The translations under genes were made by a program, and so were the position numbers. A stretch of 64,000 nt of DNA, from the NCBI RefSeq assembly GCF_010119205.1, contig NZ_WRXM01000002.1, positions 54,982-118,981 of the forward strand, read 5' to 3'. Below the pieces are notes generated by a model that saw only the letters and a list, made by a program, of their open reading frames with translations, searched no databases and had not been told where the DNA came from. Below are positions 24,805-33,343 of the stretch, one piece after another. Numbering within the stretch: position 1 is the stretch's first letter; every line of letters starts with the position of its first letter. The DNA comes from Haloarcula limicola (lineage in GTDB: Archaea; Halobacteriota; Halobacteria; Halobacteriales; Haloarculaceae).

Positions 24805-25061
24805 TCTGTTCGTGAGGGCGGTTTAAATCTTGATAGTCGCAGCACCGAGCGAAGCGAGGTGATCGTCTATCTGCGGTTCAACTCTGCCGGAAGCGATTCC
24901 CATTCCCGGTCCTGCGTTCGCGTAGGACCCCCGAGCCCGCTATTTTGCGGCGGCCACCGAGCCTCGAGCGTATGAAGCGCGCAGGCGAGTCGGGTTCCGG
25001 AAAGCGCACGTTGTTCGAAAGACGGATGGTGGCGCTCGTCCGTCACGAAACTCACGGGCGG
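24805..25061. other. Gene-free stretch with degenerate copies of the tRNA-Val 3' end
   Basis: No gene is supported between the tRNA hairpin and the promoter of the next gene. GCGGTTCAA at 24873 and CCCGAGCCCGCTATTTTGCG at 24930-24949 resemble the tRNA T-arm and the tRNA 3' end with its downstream flank (CCCGAACCCACTAATTTTGCG). This is a possible decayed attachment-site duplication. Confidence 0.35.
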
Positions 25062-25070
25062 ATAATTAAC
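25062..25070 (+). promoter_or_regulatory. TATA element of the DUF3267 gene
   Basis: ATAATTAAC lies about 28 bases before the ATG at 25096. Confidence 0.5.
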
Positions 25071-25095
25071 CCGTCCCCACACCGAACGGGATCCA

Positions 25096-25734
25096 ATGCC
25101 CTCAAGTGAGTTCGACCCCGCCGATACCCTCCGGCCAGCGACGCCCGACGGCTATCAGGAGCCCCGATCGTTCCGCTATCCGTTCGTGGTTCTCCTCGGC
25201 CTGGTACTCGTAATCGTGCCGGTCTCGGCCCTGCTGTTCGGGAGCCTGCTCTGGTACGCCCAGGGGAGCGCCCTCGAAGCAGTGTTCGCGTTCGAAGAGA
25301 CTGCCACCAGTATCTCGCTCACGGTCTCCTCGGGGGCGGTGTTACTCGCGTCGGTCGGCGCTGTCGGACTCGTAACTATCCTCCACGAACTTGTCCACGG
25401 ACTCGTCTATCGGTACTTCGACTACACGGTCTCGTACGGCGTCGCCCCGCAGCTCGGTGCCTTCTACGCCGCGGCCTTCCATCAGTACCAGGCTCGGAAT
25501 CACAATATCGTCGTCGGCATCGCGCCGCTCGTCGTCCTCACGCTGATCTTCTGCCCGCTGCTGTTCGTCCCCCAGCCGGTCGTCGCGGTCGCCGCGTGCA
25601 TCGCGCTGGTGTTCAATACCGCCGGTGCGGCCGGTGACGTCTACCTCGTTACCCGGTTGCTCCGGCTGCCCGCGGGGTCGCTACTGTACGATAGCGACAT
25701 CCGTCACAGCTACATATACTATCCCGAGAGCTAA
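25096..25734 (+). CDS. DUF3267-type membrane protein with HExxH metalloprotease motif
   Basis: A 212-residue protein. An N-terminal cytosolic segment of about 30 residues is followed by membrane helices at about 32-58, 75-95, 140-165 and 170-185. HELVH (about 97-101) lies in the helix LVTILHELVHGLVYRYF, and an additional His in AAFHQYQARNH sits about 40 residues later. This resembles the DUF3267 and site-2-protease-like group of intramembrane zinc proteins. The function is unproven; such proteins may cleave membrane substrates. The gene is alone, with its own promoter. Confidence 0.75.
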   Translation: MPSSEFDPADTLRPATPDGYQEPRSFRYPFVVLLGLVLVIVPVSALLFGSLLWYAQGSALEAVFAFEETATSISLTVSSGAVLLASVGAVGLVTILHELVHGLVYRYFDYTVSYGVAPQLGAFYAAAFHQYQARNHNIVVGIAPLVVLTLIFCPLLFVPQPVVAVAACIALVFNTAGAAGDVYLVTRLLRLPAGSLLYDSDIRHSYIYYPES

Positions 25735-25983
25735 GCGTCGGTCGGCCCGCTGACTACGAGACGGGGTTCCGCCCGCCCGGACCGCTGCACACTGCCGGTA
25801 TCACGGACCGCGGTGGCTGTCGGAATAGAACCGCGCTTTCGGGAAGCGCGTCTCCGTTCGTCCGTCGCGGTTCAGCACTAGTCTCGTGAGCCGGCATCCC
25901 GCTCGGCGGAGCGACCGGCCGAGAGCAGTCCCGGAGACGACCGGTTCCAGAAATTTCTTACTGTGGCCGTCCGACCCGGACCT

Positions 25984-26340
25984 ATGGAGGAGACTCTGCA
26001 GTCGGCGCGGCCGTTCGAACAGTTCGTCTTACTGTCGGTGGTAGAACTGTCGGTGAAAGGGAAGACGCCAGCCCACTCCTACGACGTCGCGGAGACGGCG
26101 CGCGACCGTCTCGACGACGTGGATCGGGAACCGTTCGGCGGCGTCGAACGACAGGAGGTCATCTCGGCGCTGCGGACGCTAGCGGACGAAGACGTCCTCG
26201 CGAAGGACCGCACCGAGTCGGCGACCGGGAAGGGACGACCGGCGTACGAACTGGCCGTCGACGTCGATACCGTGTTAGACGCACTCGAAGACGCAGAAGG
26301 CGTCGGCTCGTACGCCGAGTCGCTCAGAGCGGACGCGTAG
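25984..26340 (+). CDS. Winged helix-turn-helix-type transcriptional regulator
   Basis: A 118-residue product starting at ATG 25984. A/T-rich AATTTCTTA at 25951-25959 lies about 28 bases upstream; seven more codons upstream are in frame but unsupported. The chain opens with a helix (FEQFVLLSVVELSVKG). It continues with VAETARDRLDDV, VERQEVISALRTLADEDVLAKDR as a possible recognition helix, then GKGRPAYELAVDVDTVLDALED as a wing and final helix. The arrangement resembles PadR-like small regulators of archaea. The operator and regulon are unknown. Confidence 0.62.
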   Translation: MEETLQSARPFEQFVLLSVVELSVKGKTPAHSYDVAETARDRLDDVDREPFGGVERQEVISALRTLADEDVLAKDRTESATGKGRPAYELAVDVDTVLDALEDAEGVGSYAESLRADA

Positions 26341-26423
26341 GCCGGTTGCGGCCGTCGTCGCTGTGCTCCGTTTCTCTCCGACCGACGTCGGCGAACTGTC
26401 GAAACGACCGACGACAGTCTCTC

Positions 26424-26915
26424 TCAGACGATACTGACGTCCGTCGCGGTCTGTTCGAGCGCGGACGGTTCGCCTTCTTCCAGTCGCTCCAGTCGGTCCA
26501 CGATAGTGTGGACGACGTCGCCTTTCGTACACGGGGCGACGTGGGCGAGTTCGCCCTCGTGGTATTCGGCGAGACCCATGACCGGCAGGACCATCGTGTC
26601 GTAGGCGTCGTCGGTGACTTCGGAGTCGGTCTCGCTGTTCTGGTAGAACGACTCCAGTGAGACGTTGTTCGAGAGCGCCCACTGCTTGAACTCGGCGACG
26701 CGGTTGAGGATGTACTTCCCCTCCTCGGTGTTGGCCGCGGCGGACTCGGCGGCGACCTGCTTGCCCCAGACGACGACGTTGTAGCCGGCGATCTCGTCCT
26801 CGCGTTCGAGGCGGTCGAGTTGGTCGATGACGGCCTCCTGCCGTTCGTGGGCACCGTCGGGGAGGAGCGACCGGACGTACAGTTCGATTCGGGGCGCGGG
26901 AGTGTCCTCGGTCAT
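26424..26915 (-). CDS. Conserved haloarchaeal protein, annotated in relatives as HTH-domain protein
   Basis: A 163-residue soluble acidic protein. It begins with a strand (RIELYVRSLLP), then a helix (HERQEAVIDQLDRLERE) and NVVVWGKQVAAES. A longer helix (GKYILNRVAEFKQWALSNN) follows, then the conserved LPVMGLAEYHEGELAHVAPC and a final amphipathic helix. One Cys (PCTKGD) is present. A TATA-like ACATATAGG lies about 30 bases upstream on the plus strand (26942-26950). I recall close relatives carrying an HTH label, but no clear DNA-binding motif is visible, so the role is open. Confidence 0.6.
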   Translation of the reverse strand: MTEDTPAPRIELYVRSLLPDGAHERQEAVIDQLDRLEREDEIAGYNVVVWGKQVAAESAAANTEEGKYILNRVAEFKQWALSNNVSLESFYQNSETDSEVTDDAYDTMVLPVMGLAEYHEGELAHVAPCTKGDVVHTIVDRLERLEEGEPSALEQTATDVSIV

Positions 26916-27107
26916 GTCTGATGAGAATCATACAGTCGCGCCTACATATAGGTTCCGTGGGTAGTGTATGCACATCTCTGGACGATATATATTCCTATTA
27001 ACCGCTCGCTGTCGGGCGATTTCTTCGAATTCGATTACCAGCGTTGTGACCGTAGTACGTACGATTAACACTCGGTAAATGCAGTATCGGCCGTGTAACA
27101 GGTTCAC

Positions 27108-27410
27108 TCAGTCACGGTTTCGCAGAGTCTCGTGGATCCCCAGCACGAACGCGGGGACCACCACCATGAAGATGTGCTCCTCGATGGGGATTCCCAGCAC
27201 GTCGACGCCGGTACGAAGCTTGATGTCGAAGACGCCGACTTTCAGCGTGTACCAGTCCCACGCGTACGCGACGGGGTAGAGGACGGCGATGGTCCGAGCG
27301 GCGGAGCGAAGCGCGTCGGCCCGCCACAGCAACCCCAGCGCGGCGGACCCGAACACCACCTCGGTCACGAAGTAGGTGAAGCGACCGAACACGCCGATGT
27401 TAGGAAGCAT
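27108..27410 (-). CDS. Single lycopene cyclase-type (CrtYcd) domain membrane protein
   Basis: A 100-residue protein with three hydrophobic segments (about 10-30, 38-55, 78-95). PIEEHIF (Glu77-Glu78) is the catalytic-type motif of the CrtYc/CrtYd beta-cyclase family. WDWYTLKVGVFDI is also characteristic. The usual haloarchaeal lycopene beta-cyclase is a fusion of two such modules with about 230-260 residues. This has one, so it may pair with itself or another half, or have lost cyclase activity. No carotenoid genes are adjacent. It is divergent from the CBS-domain gene. Confidence 0.78.
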   Translation of the reverse strand: MLPNIGVFGRFTYFVTEVVFGSAALGLLWRADALRSAARTIAVLYPVAYAWDWYTLKVGVFDIKLRTGVDVLGIPIEEHIFMVVVPAFVLGIHETLRNRD

Positions 27411-27517
27411 ATCTGACAGACGGCCCGGCGATGTAAAAGTCTGGTCCGGCTCCCGAAACCCGGGAACTAAACCAAGCTTGATAACCCTTCACGTAGAATC
27501 TGCGGACGTGAAGCACG

Positions 27518-28660
27518 ATGGACATTGCTGACATCGCCACCAGAGAGTTTGTCGAGGTCGACGCCAACAAGCGCCTCGGGAAGGTCCGCTCGATCTTCGA
27601 GCGGGAGAACCCGAAGGGCATCATCGTCACCGAGGACGGTGCGTACGCGGGCGTCATCACGCAGAAGCAGTTGGTCCAGTCCCACGTCGAGGACGACGCG
27701 AAGGCGGGGGCGATGACCAGTTCGGCACCGAAGATCGGGCGGACCGACGACGTGCGCGAAGTCGCACGGGTGCTGGTCGAGGGCGGGACTAAAATCGCGC
27801 CGGTGTTCCAGGGCGAGGAGCTCTGGGGCATCGTCACCGAGGACGACATCCTCGAAGCCGTACTCGAGAACCTCGACGCGCTGACTATCGAGCAGATCTA
27901 CACCGACGACGTCATCACCGTCACCGAGGACACGAACGTCGGACAGGTCGTCAATCTGCTCCGGAAGCACGGCATCTCCCGACTGCCGGTGCTCGACGAC
28001 ACCGACTCGCTGACCGGGATGGTCACGCGCCACGACATCGTCGACGTGGTGGTCCGCGACATGAACAAGGCCACCCGCGGCGACCGCTCCGGCGAGATCG
28101 AACGCGTGCTGGACCTGCCGGTCTACGACGTGATGAACAGCCCCGTCGAGACGGCGAAACTGGGCGACTCCGTGGAAGACGCCGTCTCCCGGATGCTCGA
28201 GAACGACTTCGCCGGGCTGGTCGTGACCGACGAGGACGACGACGGCCACGTCATCGGTATCCTCACCAAGACGGACGTGCTCCGGGCGCTGACCTACACC
28301 GAGGAGGACCACATGGACGTCCAGATAACCAACATCAAACTCCTCGATACCATCTCCCGGGAGACCATCCGCACCGACATCGGGGAGGTCGTCGACAAGT
28401 ACCAGGCGATGCAGGTGAAACACGCCCACGTCCGCTTCCACGAACACAAGGAGAAGCTCCGGGGCACCCCGCTCATCCAGTGTCAGATCCGCCTCCGGAC
28501 CAACAAGGGACAGGCCGCCGGTTCCGGTGAGGGATACGGGGCCGAGACGGCCTTCAACGTCGCGCTGGACAAGCTCGAACGCAACGTCCTCGAACTGAAG
28601 GGCGTCCAGGCCGACGAGGAGTACCGCGGCCAGTTGCTCCGGAAGCTCGGCGAGCTGTAG
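27518..28660 (+). CDS. Four-CBS-domain protein with C-terminal ribosome-hibernation (HPF)-like domain
   Basis: A 380-residue protein. Four CBS motifs follow in order at about 1-55, 60-120, 125-190 and 205-270, each with the sheet-helix pattern ending in GI(V/I)T.DDI or similar (WGIVTEDDILEAV, GMVTRHDIVDVV, GILTKTDVLRAL). From about 285 the chain changes: a helix, VKHAHVRFHEHKEKL, an antiparallel strand IQCQIRLRTNKG and a long helix (ETAFNVALDKLERNVLELKG). The last matches the S30AE/HPF pattern of a conserved DKLER helix. CBS pairs bind adenine nucleotides, so ribosome binding under adenylate control is a reasonable inference. Confidence 0.82.
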   Translation: MDIADIATREFVEVDANKRLGKVRSIFERENPKGIIVTEDGAYAGVITQKQLVQSHVEDDAKAGAMTSSAPKIGRTDDVREVARVLVEGGTKIAPVFQGEELWGIVTEDDILEAVLENLDALTIEQIYTDDVITVTEDTNVGQVVNLLRKHGISRLPVLDDTDSLTGMVTRHDIVDVVVRDMNKATRGDRSGEIERVLDLPVYDVMNSPVETAKLGDSVEDAVSRMLENDFAGLVVTDEDDDGHVIGILTKTDVLRALTYTEEDHMDVQITNIKLLDTISRETIRTDIGEVVDKYQAMQVKHAHVRFHEHKEKLRGTPLIQCQIRLRTNKGQAAGSGEGYGAETAFNVALDKLERNVLELKGVQADEEYRGQLLRKLGEL

Positions 28661-28766
28661 CGGCGCTCACAGTTCGATCTCTTCTCCGGCTTCGAGACAT
28701 CGACCGTGACAGCGGCCGGTACGTCCGCACGTCGTCTCCGCCTCGTCAGGTCCTATCCCTGTTCGA

Positions 28767-28888
28767 GTGGTCGGTAGAGATGGCCGCCGCTCGCGGAAGT
28801 TAGAGCGACGGTTTAGGCCAGACAGCGGTAACCGCACGTGGAAACCACGCGGGTTCGAAAGGTAGCCGTCTGGCCGTGCCGTCTACCG
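28767..28888. other. Gene-free convergent region with a cloverleaf-like set of inverted repeats
   Basis: The 404-base gap 28661-29064 holds no supported gene. GGCCAGAC (28816-28823) pairs with GTCTGGCC (28868-28875). Between them lie GCGG-TAA-CCGC (28825-28835) and CGTGG-AAA-CCACG (28837-28849). Outside, CGGTAGA (about 28771) can pair with TCTACCG (about 28882). The third inner arm is weak. Further right, CGCCAGCG and CGCTGGCG (about 28958-28980) form another hairpin. It is not a tRNA, because its loops are three bases. Confidence 0.4.
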
Positions 28889-29064
28889 CTAGCTCTCTCG
28901 GTCCCGCGTAAAACCCCTCCGATACGCCGATGTGAGAGGTGGCGGTCTCGGTGGCCTCGCCAGCGGCGTCGTCGCTGGCGAACGGGGAAGGGCAGGGTCA
29001 CTGACGGGAGCAGAGAGCGACGTCCGCAGGCGGCCGAAGAAATCCGACGAAATGTGACGCGAGC

Positions 29065-31290
29065 TTACTGGAAGCCGATGCGGCCGCTACCGCCGGGCTG
29101 GCGCTGCGGGCTGGAGCCGCCCTTGAACTCCTCTTGCATCTGCTCGTAGTAGTCGCGGATGTCGTCCGTGATCGTCGGCCGGACGCTGTCCATCGCCTGA
29201 CGGAAGTGCCGCATGTCGACCTCCTCGGCGTCGTCGTCCTCGCGGAGGGCCTCGATGGCCGCCTCGCGCGCGATGGATTCGAGGTCGGAACCGACGAATC
29301 CGCCGGTGCGCTCGGCCAGTTCGCGCAGGCTCACGTCGGGAGCCAGCGGCGTGTCGTCCGTGTGGATCCGCAGGATCTGCTCGCGGCCCTCGACGTCGGG
29401 CTCGCCGATCATGACCAGACGGTCGAAGCGGCCCGAGCGGATGAGGGCCGGGTCGATCATGTCCGGGCGGTTGGTCGCGCCGATGACCATCACGTCCTCC
29501 ATCTCTTCGAGACCGTCGAGTTCGGTCAGTAGCTGGTTGACGACGCGCTCGGAGACGTTCGACCCCATCTCGCCGCCCCGGCCCGGAGCCAGCGAGTCGA
29601 GTTCGTCGAAGAAGATGACCGTCGGCGCGACCTGCCGCGCCTTGCGGAAGGTCTGCCGGATGGCCTTCTCGCTCTCCCCGACCCACTTGCTGAGCAGTTG
29701 CGGTCCCCGCACCGAGATGAAGTTGGCGTCCGTCTCGTTGGCGACGGCCTTCGCCATCAGCGTCTTCCCGGTGCCGGGCGGGCCGTACAGCAGGACTCCG
29801 GAGGGCGGGGTGACGCCCATCCGCTCGAACTTCTCCGGGCTGTTCATCGGCCACTCGACGGCCTCCTGGACCTGTTCCTTGGCCGGGTCTAACCCGCCGA
29901 CGCTGTCCCAGGACACCTTCGGCAGTTCCACGAGGACCTCCCGCATGGCGCTGGGGCTCACCTCGTTGAGCGCGCCCTTGAAGTCCTCGCGCTTGATGAT
30001 CATGCGGTCGATGAGGCTCGGCGGGATGTCCTCCTCGTCTAAGTCGATCTCGGGGAGGTACCGGCGCAGTGCCTTCATCGCCGCTTCCTTCGTCAGGCTC
30101 TCGATGTCGGCACCGACGAAGCCGTGGGTGTCCGTTGCCATCTTCGCGAGGTTGACGTCGTCCGAGAGGGGCATCCCGCGGGTGTGGATCTGGAGGATCT
30201 CCTCGCGTCCGACCTCGTCGGGGACGCCGATCTCGATCTCGCGGTCGAAGCGGCCCGGGCGGCGGAGCGCCGGGTCGACGCTGTCGACGCGGTTCGTGGC
30301 GGCGATGACGATGACCTGACCCCGCGATTCGAGGCCGTCCATCATCGTGAGCAGTTGGGCGACGACCCGGCGCTCGACCTCGCCGGTGACGTCCTCGCGC
30401 TTGGGCGCGATGGAGTCGAGCTCGTCGATGAAGATGATGGCGGGCGACTCCTCGCTCGCGTCCTCGAAGATCTCGCGCAGCTGTTGCTCCGATTCGCCGT
30501 AGTACTTCGAGATGATCTCCGGCCCGGCGATAGAGAAGAAACTGGCGGAGGTCTCGTTGGCGACCGCTTTAGCGAGCAGGGTCTTCCCGGTACCCGGCGG
30601 CCCGTGGAGCAGAACCCCCTGTGGCGGCTCGATGCCGAGCTTCTTGAAGATCTGGGGGTGTTTCATCGGCAGCTCGACCATCTCGCGGACGCGCTGGATC
30701 TCGTTCTGGAGACCGCCGATGTCCTCGTAGGTGATGCCGCCGCCGGTCTTCTCGAAGCCCGAGATCGGCTCCTCGCGCAGTTCGACCTCGGTGTCCTCGG
30801 TGATGAGACAGACGCCCTCGGGCTCGGTCTCGACGGCGATGAGCGGGATGGCCTGTCCCGGCGAACGCATGAAGGGGTGGTTCGTCGAGGACATCACGGG
30901 GACGATGTCGCGCTCGACGACCGGCCGCTTCAGGATCTGTCGCTTGACCATGCCGGCGGCGTCGGAGCCGAACTGCACCGACGCCTCCTCGGGCGGTGCG
31001 AGGACGAGCTTGTCGGCCTTCTCGGCCTCGGCCTTCCGTATCTCGACGCGCTCGCCGATTCCCACGTCGGCGTTCTGCCGCGTGAAACCGTCGATGCGCA
31101 CCGTGTCCGTGTTCCAGTCCTGTCGGTCGGCGCGCCACACCTTGGCGGCCGTCGTGTCGCTCCCCTCTATCTCGATGATGTCGCCGGGCGAGAGCTTGAG
31201 ATGGAGCAGCGTGTCGGGGTCGAGGCGGGCGATGCCGCGTCCCGAGTCGTTCGGGTACGCCTTCGCCACTTCCAGTTGCACTTCGTTCAT
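29065..31290 (-). CDS. cdc48: Cdc48/VCP-type AAA+ ATPase
   Basis: A 741-residue protein. Residues about 1-180 form the N-domain (double-psi barrel plus a beta clam). Two AAA modules follow, with Walker A GPPGTGKT at about 230-237 and 500-507 and Walker [10 protein letters not shown] and VIFFDELDS. Arg fingers and sensor motifs (RPGRFDR, RSGRFDR) are visible. The tail [14 protein letters not shown] is short and lacks an obvious HbYX motif. It unfolds substrates for the archaeal proteasome or other quality control. No intein is present. The 3' end converges on the CBS protein gene across the structured gap. Confidence 0.95.
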   Translation of the reverse strand: MNEVQLEVAKAYPNDSGRGIARLDPDTLLHLKLSPGDIIEIEGSDTTAAKVWRADRQDWNTDTVRIDGFTRQNADVGIGERVEIRKAEAEKADKLVLAPPEEASVQFGSDAAGMVKRQILKRPVVERDIVPVMSSTNHPFMRSPGQAIPLIAVETEPEGVCLITEDTEVELREEPISGFEKTGGGITYEDIGGLQNEIQRVREMVELPMKHPQIFKKLGIEPPQGVLLHGPPGTGKTLLAKAVANETSASFFSIAGPEIISKYYGESEQQLREIFEDASEESPAIIFIDELDSIAPKREDVTGEVERRVVAQLLTMMDGLESRGQVIVIAATNRVDSVDPALRRPGRFDREIEIGVPDEVGREEILQIHTRGMPLSDDVNLAKMATDTHGFVGADIESLTKEAAMKALRRYLPEIDLDEEDIPPSLIDRMIIKREDFKGALNEVSPSAMREVLVELPKVSWDSVGGLDPAKEQVQEAVEWPMNSPEKFERMGVTPPSGVLLYGPPGTGKTLMAKAVANETDANFISVRGPQLLSKWVGESEKAIRQTFRKARQVAPTVIFFDELDSLAPGRGGEMGSNVSERVVNQLLTELDGLEEMEDVMVIGATNRPDMIDPALIRSGRFDRLVMIGEPDVEGREQILRIHTDDTPLAPDVSLRELAERTGGFVGSDLESIAREAAIEALREDDDAEEVDMRHFRQAMDSVRPTITDDIRDYYEQMQEEFKGGSSPQRQPGGSGRIGFQ

Positions 31291-31490
31291 AGTAGAGTGA
31301 GGCTACAGAGAACTCGGGTAGCCCGGGAGATATGCTTTATGCTACCGGCGGGCAGGAGACGGCAGCGACGCCTTTTTATGCTAACTGCTACCACACTTCA
31401 GCCGGCGCGCGACGGCGGCGGTATCTGGTCGATTAGCGGCCGGCTCGGCCGCACTCGGATTCCCACCGGCGTCTGCCGCCATCGCCGCGT

Positions 31491-31499
31491 TTGATAAGG
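31491..31499 (+). promoter_or_regulatory. TATA element of the UspA gene at 31520
   Basis: TTTGATAAG lies about 27 bases before the ATG at 31520. Confidence 0.45.
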
Positions 31500-31519
31500 C
31501 TGGCTCCGATAGCGCCGAT

Positions 31520-31936
31520 ATGGTGTTTCTCGTTCCCTTCGACGGATCGTCGCTCGCCGAGGCCGCGCTCGAGCGCGCGGTGGAGTACGCCGCCGCCCTC
31601 GACCACGAAGTCGTCGCCGTCAGTCTCATCCCGACGGGGTCCGACTACGCGCAGCGCCGTCGACAGGTCGACCCCCACGAGGACTTCGCGGCGGAGACGG
31701 CCGCCAGCGACCTCCGGCGCAAGATCGAGGAGGCGACCGACGACGCCGAACTCCGCTACGAGGACGTTAGCGCCTACTCCGCGAACGAACTCTCCGAGAC
31801 CGTCCGAAAGGTCGCCCGCGACGTCAACGCGTCCGTCGTCTTTCTGGGCAGCGCCGACACCGAGGACGTGGTCGTGCCCATCGAGGAGCTCGACGACGAG
31901 GACGCCTACGACGTCCACATCGTCCGGCGCGCGTAG
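31520..31936 (+). CDS. Universal stress protein family protein
   Basis: A 138-residue UspA-fold protein. It begins with a strand (FLVPFDGSSLAEAALERAVEYAAA), then VVAVSLIPTGS and a basic Arg/Gln helix. A strand-helix pair follows (LRYEDVSAYSANELSETVRKVA), then VVFLGSADTEDVVVPIEELDDEDAYDVHIVR. The canonical ATP-binding G-x2-G-x9-G(S/T) is not clear here, so it is probably a non-ATP-binding type. It is single, with its own TATA element. Its partner is unknown. Confidence 0.8.
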   Translation: MVFLVPFDGSSLAEAALERAVEYAAALDHEVVAVSLIPTGSDYAQRRRQVDPHEDFAAETAASDLRRKIEEATDDAELRYEDVSAYSANELSETVRKVARDVNASVVFLGSADTEDVVVPIEELDDEDAYDVHIVRRA

Positions 31937-31951
31937 GCCCGTTGTAGTAGG

Positions 31952-31958
31952 CTTTTAT
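31952..31958 (+). promoter_or_regulatory. TATA element of larC
   Basis: CTTTTAT lies 27 bases before the ATG at 31982, consistent with a leaderless transcript. Confidence 0.55.
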
Positions 31959-31981
31959 CCGCCGAGCGTGACGCTCCGAGT

Positions 31982-33343
31982 ATGCGAACGCTCGCCTTCG
32001 ACGGCCGGATGGGCGCCGCCGGCGACATGCTCCTCGGCGCGTTGCTCGCCGCCGGTGCCGACCGCGCCGTCCTCTCACCCGTCGAGGAGGCGCTCGACGT
32101 CGAGTACGCTGCCTCCGAAGTGGACCGGAGCGGCATCAGCGCCACGCGCGTCGATGTGCTCCTGACCGACGACGACCGCGAACAGCACGCCGAACACGAC
32201 CACTCACACGACGAGGGCGACGACCCTACTCACGATCACGACCCCGGCCAGAGCCATTCTCACTCGCACGACGACGGCCAGAGCCATTCTCACTCGCACG
32301 ACGACGGCCACACACACTCGCACGACGAGGACGGCCACACACACGCGGAAGGCCACGGCCCGAACCGGAGCTACGCCGAGGTCGTCGATATCGTCGAGGA
32401 GATGGGCCTCGACGGCGGCGTCGAGGCGGACGCGCTGGCCATCTTCGAGATACTCGGCGAGGCCGAGGCGTCCGTCCACGGCACCGAACTGGCCGAGACG
32501 CACTTCCACGAGGTCGGGGCCGACGACGCCATCGCCGACATCGTCGGCGCGGCGCTGTTGCTCGACGACCTGAACGTCGAACGGGTCGTCACGACGCCGC
32601 TGTCGGCCGGCGGCGGCACGGTCGAGATGAGCCACGGGACCTATCCCGTGCCGACGCCCGCCGTCGTCGAGATCGCCGAACGCGCCGACTGGTCGCTGCG
32701 GGGCGGCCCGGTCGACGCGGAACTGCTGACGCCGACCGGCGCGGCGATCCTCGCCCACGTCGCCGAGGGCGTCGAGTCGCTCCCGTCGCTCTCGCTCGAT
32801 TCGTCGGGCTACGGCGCTGGTGGCCGCGCCTTCGAGGGGCGACCCAACGTCCTCCGCGCGATGGTCGGCGAGGGCGAGGGGCGACTCCGCCGGGACGACA
32901 TCACCGTCTTGGAGACGAACCTCGACGACGCCTCGCCGGAACTGCTCGGCGACCTCCAGCGGTCGCTGTCGGCCGTCGGTGCCCGCGACGTCTCGGTGAT
33001 CCCGGCGACGATGAAGAAGTCCCGACCCGGTCACCTCGTGAAGGTCATCTGCAAGCCCGAGAACGCCGAGCGCGTCGCCCGCAGACTCGCCGAGGAGACC
33101 GGGACCCTCGGGGTCAGAGAGCACGGGGCCGGCCACCGCTGGGTCGCCGAGCGAGCGTTCGAGACGGTCGCGCTCGCGCTCGACGGTGAGCAGTACGAGG
33201 TCGACGTGAAGTTAGCGAGCGACGGAGACGGCGAGGTGTACGACGTGAGCGCCGAGTTCGACGACGCGGCGGCCGTCGCCGACGCCACCGGTCTCCCGGT
33301 TCGGGAGGTCATCCGCCGGGCCGAGCGCATCGTCCGAGATTAG
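31982..33343 (+). CDS. larC: Nickel-pincer cofactor biosynthesis protein LarC with His-rich insert
   Basis: A 453-residue protein of the LarC (UPF0272) family. It begins with TLAFDGRMGAAGDMLLGALL, which is the family signature. A His/Asp-rich stretch at about 67-125 follows, with repeated HSHSHDDGQ/HTHSHDEDG, then the C-terminal domains (GGGTVEMSHGTYPVPTPAVVE, VLETNLDDASPE, PGHLVKVICKPENAERV). LarC inserts nickel into the pyridinium pincer cofactor of lactate racemase and related enzymes. The His stretch is a plausible nickel store or binding arm. larA, larB and larE are not adjacent. Its stop overlaps the convergent next gene by four bases. Confidence 0.88.
   Translation: MRTLAFDGRMGAAGDMLLGALLAAGADRAVLSPVEEALDVEYAASEVDRSGISATRVDVLLTDDDREQHAEHDHSHDEGDDPTHDHDPGQSHSHSHDDGQSHSHSHDDGHTHSHDEDGHTHAEGHGPNRSYAEVVDIVEEMGLDGGVEADALAIFEILGEAEASVHGTELAETHFHEVGADDAIADIVGAALLLDDLNVERVVTTPLSAGGGTVEMSHGTYPVPTPAVVEIAERADWSLRGGPVDAELLTPTGAAILAHVAEGVESLPSLSLDSSGYGAGGRAFEGRPNVLRAMVGEGEGRLRRDDITVLETNLDDASPELLGDLQRSLSAVGARDVSVIPATMKKSRPGHLVKVICKPENAERVARRLAEETGTLGVREHGAGHRWVAERAFETVALALDGEQYEVDVKLASDGDGEVYDVSAEFDDAAAVADATGLPVREVIRRAERIVRD
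32246..32310 (+). repeat. Two identical 30-bp tandem units encoding the His stretch
   Basis: A 30-base unit at 32251-32280 is repeated exactly at 32281-32310, and the five bases before it (32246-32250, GGCCA) also match. The copies encode the Ser-His-Ser-His-Ser-His-Asp-Asp-Gly pattern. Identity at the DNA level, including third positions, points to recent expansion. Confidence 0.85.

Noticed and set aside
24570-24845. 91-codon minus-strand frame over tRNA-Val
   Set aside because: It is antisense to a perfect tRNA and has no features of its own.
28816-28875. A tRNA gene
   Set aside because: The closing stem is 8 bp and both clear inner loops are only three bases, with no anticodon loop of seven and no proper T-arm.
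29065-31290. Intein in cdc48 or nrdJ
   Set aside because: Both Walker A motifs of Cdc48 and NPCGEQ of NrdJ are uninterrupted, and lengths equal those of normal proteins.
32246-32310. CRISPR-like repeats
   Set aside because: The two 30-bp units are directly adjacent with no spacers and lie in frame in larC.
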